From Casuarius casuarius (taxonomy: Eukaryota > Chordata > Aves > Casuariiformes > Casuariidae), in contig PTFA01000042.1 in NCBI GenBank assembly GCA_003342895.1, forward strand, positions 3,785,423 through 3,849,422: a stretch of DNA of 64,000 nt. Direction: 5' to 3'. The notes beneath the pieces were generated by a model. The model was not told where the DNA came from, ran no database searches, and saw nothing but the letters and a program-made list of their open reading frames with translations. Made by a program: the position numbers and the translations under genes. Numbering within the stretch: the stretch's first letter is position 1; each line of letters starts with the position of its first letter. This document shows positions 50,410 to 61,052 of the stretch, one piece after another.

Positions 50410-53400
50410 GAAAAGAACCAAAACAACCATCACATCTGACACATGGTTCTCCTGATGCATGGAAGGAAAGGACAACTTCTGATACCTTTCATTTGTGCAG
50501 CATAAAGTCTTTAGATGCTGGATCAACAGGAATCTGCCTGAGATTGGGACAAGAAGGAGCTCCCTGGGCAGAGAGGAATGAGACAGACAGGGAAGAGTTC
50601 TTCCTGGAGAAAGCATCACTTACAAAAGGAGTCTTTTTCTTGGGGTAGTCAGGAAAGGCCTATGGAAGAGGAGACAGCACTGGGAAATCTGAATAGCAAC
50701 TTGAGCAGTCAAGAGCAAATAACTATTTTTTACAGGATACATGAGCTGCAGGGGACAAGAGGAAAGTGCAGATTTGATTTTTCATTTTCTCTCCCTATTG
50801 TGGCAAGTGTGAGGAAGCAGAGGGTCAGCTGGGTCCCCCATGAATGGCATGGGTGGCTCAATGGGACAGACCCTCAGGGGCCATGACCATCTAAGCAGAT
50901 GGAGCTGAGCACTGATTCTTTGTTTTGCATTATGCTTTGATGCTCTAGTAGGGACAAAATCTCCAGGCTAACCCAAAGAGTGCTCCTAACCCACTGCCAT
51001 GCTGCACTACCCTGAAGGGCTGCCATGTAGGAGCATCACAGCCAGCAATCAGGCTGAGCAAAAATTGTGTGATGAAAAACTGAGGAGGTATAGATGTGCC
51101 TGGCATAGGAACAGGCAGGCCCCTTCTACCCTAGGTTAGTGCAGCTTCACAATATGTATTTTCCTAAGGTTTTTACATCTTTAGCTATTGTTTATTGCAA
51201 AGTGTCACTGGGAACTCAAGAATGACATTTTGATTCCAGACACTGTTAGTCTTAAAACTCAGTGCCATATGAGGACATGGAGGGAGGTAACTTTCAGGGT
51301 GTGCCTGAAGGTCATCAGCACCAGAACACAACTTTAAACATGAATAACAACAGCCGGAGAAGTTCTGAGCTGTGTATGTCAATACGAGCTGCAAGAACAG
51401 AGCAAGTTTCACTTGTTCATGCAAGATGTACATACGTTATCAGTGTCATGACCCACTCTGTTCCTAGTGTTGATAACACTTTCTGCTACCTGTTGTACCC
51501 TTCATCATTTTGAGGTGATCAACTCGGGTGCAAACAGGGGGATGTACCTGAGCTGAATGTAAATCTGGGCTCTAAGGGGAAGATCTGCCCTGAGGGAGGA
51601 CAGTGGGAAACAAGAAAACCTTCTTTATTTTTCCTTTTGTCTACCCTTTTCTCTCATTGCCAGAGAATGACAGATGATGGTATGTCAAACCGACACACCC
51701 TCAAGTGTAATCCTTAGCTGAAAGAAGGCTGTAATTTGATTAAGAGGCTCTGACAGGTTTAGAAACAATGGCAGTGCTTTAAGACTAAACACTAACTGGA
51801 AGATTTCATTCATTGATAGTGTGGGTACTGTAAAAATAGAGTTTTCATAAATCTTTCTTATCTTAACACCTTGAACCTCCTTGTGTCCACTAGTCCTGCT
51901 GACTTCAGAGGGACTAAACACATCCAAAAGATATTTGTAAATGGGGCAGCTTATGAAGAGAAACTTCAGGGAGGTAGGATTCAGTACATGAAGACCCGCA
52001 GTGATTTGGTGGCTTCTGTGAGAGCTGTCTGGAAAAGAAGCTGAAACTCTCACAAAACACAGACTTGGTTTGAGATTAATTTCTAAACTCTCAGTTTAGA
52101 TCAGTGTCACAACCAAATTAGTAAACTGGCATCATTTGAGGAAATCTGTATTTACACATGGGGCTAGTATAAAACTACTTAAAACTAGGTAATATTGATT
52201 AAAGTCCATGATGCTGTCAGTTCAGATACAAAGTTTGAGGTGAAATGCTGTAGGTCAAAACCAAAGAGATATTTCAGTTGTGCTACCTCAAAAATGCTTC
52301 CAAAGCTTTTTTCCTGTGTCCTCTGTGAGGAGCTTAGTGGCTGGCTGGGAATCAGGCTTGTGGGTTGGACCTAATTGCTGGTAGCTGTAACAGAGCAGCT
52401 TCACTTGGACTCTGGTTTGGACATCTTCCATGGAGGTAATGGGATGGCTTTGTCTTTAACGTTTAGGCTAGAAAACTTTGGATATAAGCTAGTTTGCTTA
52501 CATTAAAAAAATGGAGTATTTTTCTGTACTTCATCCAGCACCATGAGCTATGGGTGAAGGGTCCTCAGAGGAAAGGGGTCGTGCTTCTTCCTCCTGGAAT
52601 CAGATTTAGATCACTGGGCTGACACTGGGACACAGACTCCACTTTTTGGGAGACAGGCAAAAGATCATACTAAATGAAGGCTTCTCCTGGCCCCAGAGAG
52701 AAGAAACACCCAACCCTCTGTTAGAAGGGAGGGAATCTCTTTTTCCTTCCTGAGAGTCTACTTCAATAGCACCCACACACCATTCCTTGTATTGGAAACT
52801 TAATAACTTCACTTGAAAATCATGCCTTTTTGGTGGCAGTGGAAATAACATGACTTTTAAACAAGTAGAGGAGACTGTCATTGAAGTCGAGCCAGTTATG
52901 TGGGAGTCAGATGATTAAGGTAGATATGATGTAGGAGGGAAGAAATACTATCATTTGGAAAAAATACTGTACTTTGAACATGCTAATGTTCTCTTCCAGG
53001 AAAGTGGGGCTGTTATTATTAAGCGCCTTACCAACATTAGATGCAGGGCTTGACTCTCTGTTGATGTGCCTTCTCTGTAATTGTTCACATCCATGCAGAT
53101 TGCCTACAAAATGAGTCTAAGCTGTTACTGAGTTGTGCAGTTGTAGTCTAGGTGAACTGTGTGCTCACTTTTTCAAAGGTAGAAGCAAAGAGGCAGAGGG
53201 TGAGGTGAGAGAGAGCTGCTCTCTCATCCAGGCCATGCCAGTGTGTGTGTCTGACCGTAATGCAGCAAGCCCATTGCCTTGCCTGACCTGGGTCCAAGCA
53301 GAGTCCCCTAGCTCTGGGCTGCGCGAGGCTATTCCCTTTCCTTCGGGGAGACATTGCTGCTCCAGCATGGTGAGCTCTCCCCTTTCACAGTTCCCGGGTT

Positions 53401-55577
53401 TTGAGACTCGTGGGGGTCTCTGAGGTTGCAGCCCAGCAACCCTGGAGAGACGGCTGTGTTTATGTGTGCAAATCTTCCCTTGATTTAAGCCTTAAGGCAT
53501 GCCCTCAGCACATGGGCGCGAAGCAGAGTGCAAGCAGCCCAGTGCAGCTGGAGCTGCTGAAGCCAGATGCAGCACTGCTTAGGCAGTGTGGTGCAGCATG
53601 TGAGATGCAGCACCTGGGCACAGGCTGATGCTGCTGGGTCTGGTCTTGCTCTAGAGTAGTTTTGGTCTCTGGAGCTTCTGGCTCTCTGCTTCCCTGTCTG
53701 CTGACCACTGAGGACATCTAGCTTCATCACTAGGGCTGTGCCTGCATTTGCTCTGGGGGTCCCAGCCAAAGCCAGGTGAGGCCAACAGACTCGGGTCTGA
53801 GTGTTTCTTTTTTTGTTTCTTATTCAAATGCACCAAGGAAAAAAGCATCACACACAGTCTGGGAGTTCAAATTTAGAGACAAGACTTGAAGCATTGCTTA
53901 TGCACTGCCTTTTTTCTTCTTATCAAATGGTCTTGCATTCAGTTACTCTAAACTGAAGAAAGGGGGGATGGAGTAGAAAACCTACACTGAAGAGCTAATA
54001 AATACAGCATCTGAGACGGCTTTAATGCAGTATCTTATAGTCTGGATGGAAAAAAAATCTCAATGCAATGATTATGCAAATGTAACAAGCCCTTATGACA
54101 ATAAGGTTAGACTTTACTCAAAGCTGCAGGAAGCTTTCTGTTGATTTGAGCAAACTCAGGGTGTTCTCAGGCACACTGGTAACTGCTTAAATCTTAGGGT
54201 CCCACCATTTTAATACAAGCAAATGCCCACTGGGTAGTAGCCCGTAGCAAAATGCCTATTTTACGATCATGGTGATTTTGTGCTGTAAACAAAACTTTCC
54301 CACAAGAAAATTCTCTTTTCTCCTCCTTGACAAATCTGTACAACTTTAAAGCCAGTAGAAAAATAAGATAAAATGTAATCTCTGCTCCAATCCTTTATGA
54401 CAGATTTTAGGATGCAACTGCCTTCTTTCTTAGCACAATTGCTGGTCTCTGAGTTTATAATGATGGAACTGATTGACCCTGAACTATAACCAGAACGACA
54501 AACTACTGCTGTATAACTCAGCCTCTGAGCCAGCAAGATGTTCTGCTTGAACAAATATATTTTGATTTGCATCAATTCCCCTACTTTTCTCTATCTCTGC
54601 TTCCCACATATGTAAAAGCCATATTTGCAAAATGAGTTATAGAACCCTTGTTACTCGTTTATTACTTTGCTTGGGATTTGAGTGACCAAGTGCATTTAAG
54701 TGGCTTCTGCCCAAACACTTTCCCTGGTATTTATTGCAAACTCAGTGTTTTTGAACAATCTGCAGTTAAAAATTCATTGAGAAAATTCTGTTTCTTCCTT
54801 GTCAGATTATAAATCTTTTCAAGGTTCCCTTTAGCACTAGGCCTTCAGACTCATCACAGTGAAAGTTCAAGCTTTTACAGGCTGGAGAACAGGAAGGTAC
54901 TACCCCGGTACTGTTCTTTTACTTTTGCAAGGTATTTCTAGAATGTAATCGCTCACTGTAATTACATGCAGCATATGGAAAATACAGTTGTTGTATATTA
55001 TCATCACCTGCATGCAATATCCTCCTTTTATCAGCATGGCTTCATCATTCAGCTATAGTGTGATGCTACAGGGTCTCATGATAAAGCCATTATACCACAT
55101 AATCAGGTACCGAATTGTTGCATACATGCTGATATGGATTTATGAGCTAACCTGCATTTTTGCTGTACCTTTCATAGCATCAGTTGTACACTGAATGCTA
55201 ATCTTTTACCAGTGCAACTCTTGGTGTTCAGTGCTATTTTTTTCTCCTTTTGTTTAAACAACATACAGCTGTTTTATTCATTTTGCCCATAGGTAAGTTG
55301 TATCCATCCTCAAACTGAACATCAGATTGCTTTAAATTTGCTTTTTCCCTATCTTCTCAAGTCCTGCATGGCTGCCATGGTGCTGATATGGCACTCTGTG
55401 TTTGAAGTTAAATCCTGTGAAAAATAGAGTCTTGCTGTTCAAAGTTTACCCTTTTTTGTGCTAAACATCTGAGAAGAAAGATACAGGTCAGCTGAAGGGA
55501 GGCTGAGCAGAGGTGCGGATAGGAGTACGGTTTATCCTCACACTGTTCTTTTGGCAGTTCAACTTGGGAGTGATGAT

Positions 55578-55605
55578 GGTGCTGTGCAGAAGGTGCTGTG
55601 CAGAA
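55578..55605. repeat. Exact 14-bp tandem duplication
   Basis: GGTGCTGTGCAGAA occurs twice head to tail without mismatch. A small, apparently recent duplication. Confidence 0.9.
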
Positions 55606-57404
55606 GCCTCTGCCATGATATCACAGTGTGCCTGGGATGAGGTTTTGCTGAGCGGTGCAGATAAACCAAGGACACCTTTGAGCTGAGAATGCCTCTCTCC
55701 AGACCACTTGCTGTTCAGTCACTTGGCCCAGATGGCAGTTCTGTGACTCTTTTAAGAGATTTTCAATCAAGGTTATTAAGAAGAGGAATCACTTTACAAA
55801 CCTTGTTTGAGAAACGAAGCTGTTCATTGGCTCAGGGGTTTAAAATGAAGCAAGTCCAGAGTGACTGGTCTGTGACATTGGCGGATGGCCCCAAGGATGA
55901 CTGTGGAGGATGGTGGCCCTCAGGCCAGCCTTCTTTCCCCATCCTGCCCTTCCTTTTCCCCATTGCCTCTGGACTGGGGCAGCTTAGAAACTTCTTGCTG
56001 GTGTTTCTCTGTCCTTACACCAGCAGAGTCCCTAAGAAGCAGCCCTGCTTCTGCAGCTCCGGCAAACCATGAAGAGCATGCCATCTGGGCTAACCACGTG
56101 TCCGTACCACTCCAGTGCAGCCTCCAGGCTGCGTGGGGATGTCCTGGACCACTGTGGGGTCCCAGGTGTCCCACATTCCTGTGGGACAGCCCATATCTGT
56201 ATCTCTCATGGTCTCCTGAGGGGCTGAGCTGTGAGGAGGGAGCATGGCACTGAGCTGCCTCACTAAAAATTGGGTCGCCCTGCTCTCAGTGTCTTTTAAG
56301 TTTACTGCTGAGAGGCAAACTGGGACTAGAAAGCTCGACTTGAAGAGAATGATGATTTGAGCCTTTATTCTGGTTTTGGGACTGCTTCATGCTGCCTTGC
56401 TCAGCCCCCAAGCCCTTTGCCTTTGTGCAACCGGAACCTGACAAGGGAACAGCAATCCTGTTTTGATGCCAACGCACTGAACAAACTCTCTTATGTGTCA
56501 ATCACACACTCAAAGCAGTGGTTCGTATTCAGGCCAAAGAACACTGGATATTTATTTGTTTTGTTTTTTGGGCATTACCTTTTGCTTTGTCTTCATTTTT
56601 CAATGTTCGGGGGGCTCTGAGGTAGACTTGCCATAAATAAATGCTGAGCTCGGCAGAAGAAACAGTGCATACCGTGAGCCAGCTGAGCTCAGCAGGTCTC
56701 TCACATACTCAGGGACAGACACCACAACTTAATTTAAAGATTTTGTTTATATTTTCATCCAGCTGTTATATATAGATTCTAACCATACTAATGGGTAAGA
56801 TATGGCTTTGTCATAGTAAGTTAAAGATGTCACTCCTCACCTATGGCTAAACGCCCTTCAAGTGCCATGAGCAATCCCTCTGGGCTGTTGCAATTCCTCT
56901 CCAGCCTCACATCAGAGCTCTCCAGTCACACAAATCCCCTTTCAGCTTGCTGCAAATCAACATATAATCATTCACATCTAGCTTGGCTGCTGATATTGCA
57001 TTGTTGAAGCTTTTCATTACTGTTTTGGGCCCCACAGGATGAATGTGGTCATTTTGTGTGACCTCCACATGGGTTGCTATGTTGCATTGCATAAAGCCAG
57101 AAACCAAAACTGGCTGAAGGTGGGAACAGGACATCAGAGCACTTGCCTATTACCCATTGGCCATTCTTCAGTCTTCAGGTAGAAGATGCTGTATAAGTGT
57201 TTGATAGAAATGACAGTGATTATTTATTGCTTTCTGTGCATTTTATTTTTTTGCTTTGTAGACATTAGTGAAACTTGGCTGCTGTCTTTTCAGCATCATA
57301 GATTAGGCTGCTAGGCTCCAAGGGTTACATTATTATCCAGAAGACTACTTTGAAATGTTCAGATTATCTGGCCCACTGGCTTCTTCTAAAAAAAGTTAGG
57401 ATAC

Positions 57405-57437
57405 AAAAAAAAAAAAAAGAAAGAAAGAGGAGGAGGG
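57405..57437. repeat. A14 run followed by GAAA and GGA purine repeat
   Basis: Fourteen A, then AAAG words, then AGGAGGAGGGG. Simple purine repeat. Confidence 0.85.
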
Positions 57438-58620
57438 GAATATGGCAAAGCTAGAATGGTGATGTCCAGACCTCATATCATAAATGGGATTCCATGATCA
57501 AGAAGTCTGCTTGCTTCTTCAAAGGTACTGAAGTAAGAAGAGCTTAATCTGGAAAAAATTTACAGAGGAACTCATGGAATTATTTAATATTTTTGCTGTC
57601 AGTGTTCTTCTGATCTGCTTGAAGTGATACTTAGATAGTGTACTGAAAAGAGTTTCAAGAGAGATCTGATCTCTGTCTTGGCTACCATAAAGTAAGAGGA
57701 TCAGCCTGGAGATCTATTTGTTATTTGTGTTTACAAGAGTCCCTAGCTCTCTATTCTAGTTCAGGTATCTTTTAAATGAAATCATTAGCACATATTTGCA
57801 ACGGACCTGCTATACCTGGTGAGCTTTTGGCACTTTGTTTGTTTTTTTGTAGCAGAGTAAACACTAAACAACATATGACAGATGGAAAGCATGGTAGGAG
57901 GTGGTGAATTGAGTACCTAAGGAAGAGAGATAGAGCAAGGTGTATTTTTGCAGACTGAGTACTTTAGTACTTAGCAGCATTTGTATTTGTATGGCTGTGA
58001 ACGGTTTGTATGATGAGATATTGAAGATTTGTTTTGGGCTGTCTTTGTAGAACAGTGACTGCAGAGAGCAGAGTGACTGCAGGACTACTGCCACATGCTG
58101 TACCCAAGGGAAAGATGTCCTGGCAGCACCATTTCTTCAGTAGGTATGGAGTCTTCTCAAATGTCCCCTTTTCTTAGATGAAGCTTCAAGTATGGATACT
58201 TTATTGAGATTATAAACATTTATTAGCTTCTAATTTTCCATTTGTCTTTTAACTAGAGTCCTAATTGCTTCTTCTGTGAGGCCATTAGAGAGCTGACCGG
58301 CACTCTACAGCTCTGTTTATCCTTTTAGGTCCTGATTCAAAGGCCACGAGAGAGTGAAGTCTTCACGGATTTGGGAGTGCTTTGGAGCAGGCTCAAGATG
58401 TGTAAGAAACACATTGGTAGGGGGTTTCCTGGACTGGATTTCTATCGCTGATCACTTTTGAATTCTCTACCAGCATTTTTATCCTTTCAGAGGGCAGGAA
58501 GGTAGACATAGCAAGGCTGAGTCCTGTGCTTTGTGTCTTAAACCCATTCTGTCTCTGCACTTTGACTAATTTAACAGGGTTTTAAAACCCTTTTGCGCCT
58601 CTTTTTTGAACCCTGATGGG

Positions 58621-58643
58621 AAACTTCCCTTAAAGGGAAGTTT
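58621..58643. repeat. 23-bp near-perfect palindrome
   Basis: AAACTTCCCTT at 58621-58631, a single central A at 58632, and AAGGGAAGTTT at 58633-58643 are exact inverted copies. It could form a cruciform or serve as a symmetric protein site (TTCCNNNNNGGAA-like spacing resembles STAT or ETS half-sites). No function is evident from context. Confidence 0.85.
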
Positions 58644-59950
58644 GAGCATAGTTATAGAATAAGCTGTTCTGGAGCACAGACAAGCACCTCTCATTCAACT
58701 GTTTCTAATTCATCTGTAAGCTGCAAAATGAATACTGAATCTATTTTGAAATACTTGTTTTTTGAAAGAGTTAGATCTTTGCCTTTGCTTCAATATTCTA
58801 CACTACAAAAAAAGAAAAAAAGCACAATTTCAGTGTAAAATTTGAATGGGGGAGCAGACCAGTTGTTTGACACAGAAATAGCTAGAGGATGGAAGTTATG
58901 AACAGCTGTCTCAAGCTTGTTCTGAATGAGGTGCTCTGATGCCAACCTCTCGCTCTCAGTGTAGGCTCCCCTTCCTGCTCTGCCCCACACTGCTGGTTCA
59001 CAGCGAAGACCCGGCTTTGATGGTGGTAGCAGTGCTGCGCATGACCATTTGCTGTGGTCTTGACATGCAACTAAAATGGTACTTATGACCTGTGTTTCTC
59101 AAACGAATACTCTGCAGAATTGCTCTGGAAACGCTTGAGTTGCTGTAATAAGGGAGCACTGTGAAGGGCTGGATCAATGACTGCTACCCATAAAGCAAGA
59201 AAATTCATTAGTCAGATGCTGGTAAAAACTGTGGGACTGTTGTGTTGCTAATGCAGCTGCTGGCCTCTGTATTCCCAAGACAGCCTGCCCCTGACTAGTA
59301 GTAGAAGGGTATTTTCCTTTGTCTGCAAGGCTAAACATCCTACACTTCACAACACTGTAGATGTGGTTACTGCCCTTGAAGCAGATTTTTGGTCTGATGA
59401 GAATCCTTGACTGACTTGAAGCCTTTGGAGCCATGACTGTTACGTGCTTTTTTATGGCATCTGTCATGACTCTATTGGCAATTAGATACTTTCATTGCTG
59501 TACTCATTATCTGAAAAAAATAGCTCAGTTGTTGTTTTTTCACCGTAAAAAGAGATTAATGGAAACAAACTGGAAATTAGGAAAAGGGGAAAGAGATTCT
59601 TCTCACTTTGGTGATCTAAGCAACCTGCAATAAGCCTTATGCAGGAGTGAAAAAATTGAACCTAATGGCTGGTTAAAAAAATGCCATCACAGTTTAATTG
59701 GGCTGGCTGAGTCTTAAATCTTTTTTATTATGGTGGTGCCTGGCAGCTCTGCCATAGTGAGATTGATTTTTCTCCTTTTGTTGTAAGCCTGTCTCTTCAG
59801 TTCATATTACTCTGCATCAGTCAGAAATGTGGAATAAAAGTTGTCAACCCCTGTGTCCCTTAGGGCTCTTCCCAGAGAGAAACCTTATACTTCTTGAGAC
59901 TGTGGCTAGGTGCAAGGCTATCAGTTGTGGTGAGGAGGATGAGAATGAGG

Positions 59951-59969
59951 ATAATAATAATAATAATAA
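59951..59969. repeat. ATA/AAT trinucleotide microsatellite
   Basis: About six ATA units. They generate Ile and Asn runs in spurious open frames on both strands. Confidence 0.9.
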
Positions 59970-60445
59970 CAGTAATATTTGGGCAATTGTATGTAGTCAG
60001 ATTTTGTGTTGGCAGCTTGAATGACGCAAAGCCTGTCCAATGGAAAAAGGAGCAGGCAACTGCAGCAATGCTTGATGCCCATCTCAACCTCCTTCACTGT
60101 CTGGAGTGGCAAAAAGCCCCTACGAGGGGGCACAGCCTTAAAAATTTAAATTTTTCTCTTGCAGCAGACCTCCTGAGGCAAAGCTTGGTTGCAGGCTACT
60201 TGCCTGCCCAGAGCAATGGGCTCATGCTCCTTACCCAGCTCTTTGTTCCCTCACTGAGGCATAGCTGTCTCCAGTGGTTCAGTGGCTGCCACAGAACAGC
60301 TTTCACATATATAAAAAGCAATTTCTTAAATGGTGACATGGAAGCGCAATGCAAACTGTCCACTGGGCTGTTGATTTTTCAAAGCCATCCAATTCTTCAC
60401 AGCTTTAAAATACTAGGAGGAGATGGCTTTGGGTTTATAAATGTA

Positions 60446-61052
60446 GCATAATTTAGGTTGGAATCATCTGATCCAAACCCCTGCTCAAAGCAGAGCCAAT
60501 CAGTCCAGGTTGCTCAGTGCTTGTCCAGCCAAGTTTGGTGTATCTCCAGGGGTGAGGATCCCACAACCTTTCTGGGCCCCGGTTTCAAGTCGGTCCATCC
60601 CTGTGGTGAAAAAGTTTATCCTAGTACCTAATCAATATTTCCCATGTTGCAACTTGTGTCTGTTGCCTCTTGCACTGTCACCCTGCACCTTTGAGAAGAG
60701 CCTGGCTCTGTCTTCTCTGTATCCTCCCGTTAAGTAGGGCCAGACACCAACGAGGTCCCCCATGAGCTTTCTCTTCTCCAGACTGGGCAGATCCAGCTCC
60801 CTCTGCCTCTCCTTGTACTTAAGTCCCGTGCTCCAGCCCCCGACCATCTTGGTGGCCCTGTGCTGGACTTGCTTCAGTATGTCCATGTCTTGTCCTGGGG
60901 AGCCCAAAACTGGACACAGCGCTCCAGAGGTGGCCTCACAAGTGGTAAATAGAGAGGAATAGTCCCTTCACTCAACCTGCCGGCTGTACTCTTACTGAAA
61001 CAGTCCAAAATGCAGTGGGCCTTCTTTGCTGTAAGGGCATATTTTGGTGCAT
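60446..61052 (-). mobile_element. CR1 LINE 3' fragment (5'-truncated)
   Basis: The plus strand shows the reverse complement of CR1. It starts TTTAGGTTGGAATCATCTGA, then CCCCTGCTCAAAGCAGAGCC, GGTTGCTCAG, CCACAACCTTTCTGGGCC, TGTGGTGAAAAAGTTTATCC and GCTTTCTCTTCTCCAGACTG. It continues with CATCTTGGTGGCCCTGTGCT, TGGACACAGCGCTCC and GGCCTTCTTTGCTGTAAGGG, after which similarity fades. It covers the last part of ORF2 and the short 3' UTR and is 5'-truncated, as is usual for CR1. It lies in the KCNJ6 intron in the same orientation as the gene. The octamer tail typical of CR1 is not clearly preserved. Divergence indicates an old copy. Confidence 0.95.
60632..60907 (-). pseudogene. CR1 ORF2 (reverse transcriptase) C-terminal remnant
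   Basis: Ninety-one codons remain open and read as the tail of CR1 ORF2, downstream of the reverse-transcriptase domain. Recognisable words in order are GSPGQDMDILKQVQ, HRATKMV, RQRELDLPSLEKRKL, GDLVGVWPYL, ARLFSKV and RGNRHKL. The usual CR1 words are close to DIE.LERVQRRATKM, RLRELGLFSLEKRRLRGDL, YLKGG, ARLFS and RGNGHKL. The frame upstream differs from the family (a shift near 60910), and a stop follows HGKY. The start shown is not a real initiation codon. Non-functional. Confidence 0.9.

Noticed and set aside
55689..56253. Overlapping plus-strand frames of 127 and 122 codons
   Set aside because: Neither resembles a known protein. Overlap in two frames and Pro/Ser/Leu composition point to a locally GC-richer non-coding stretch.
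59894..60451. 185-codon plus-strand frame
   Set aside because: Begins in an ATA microsatellite (Ile run), has no family match and ends at the CR1 boundary; chance frame.
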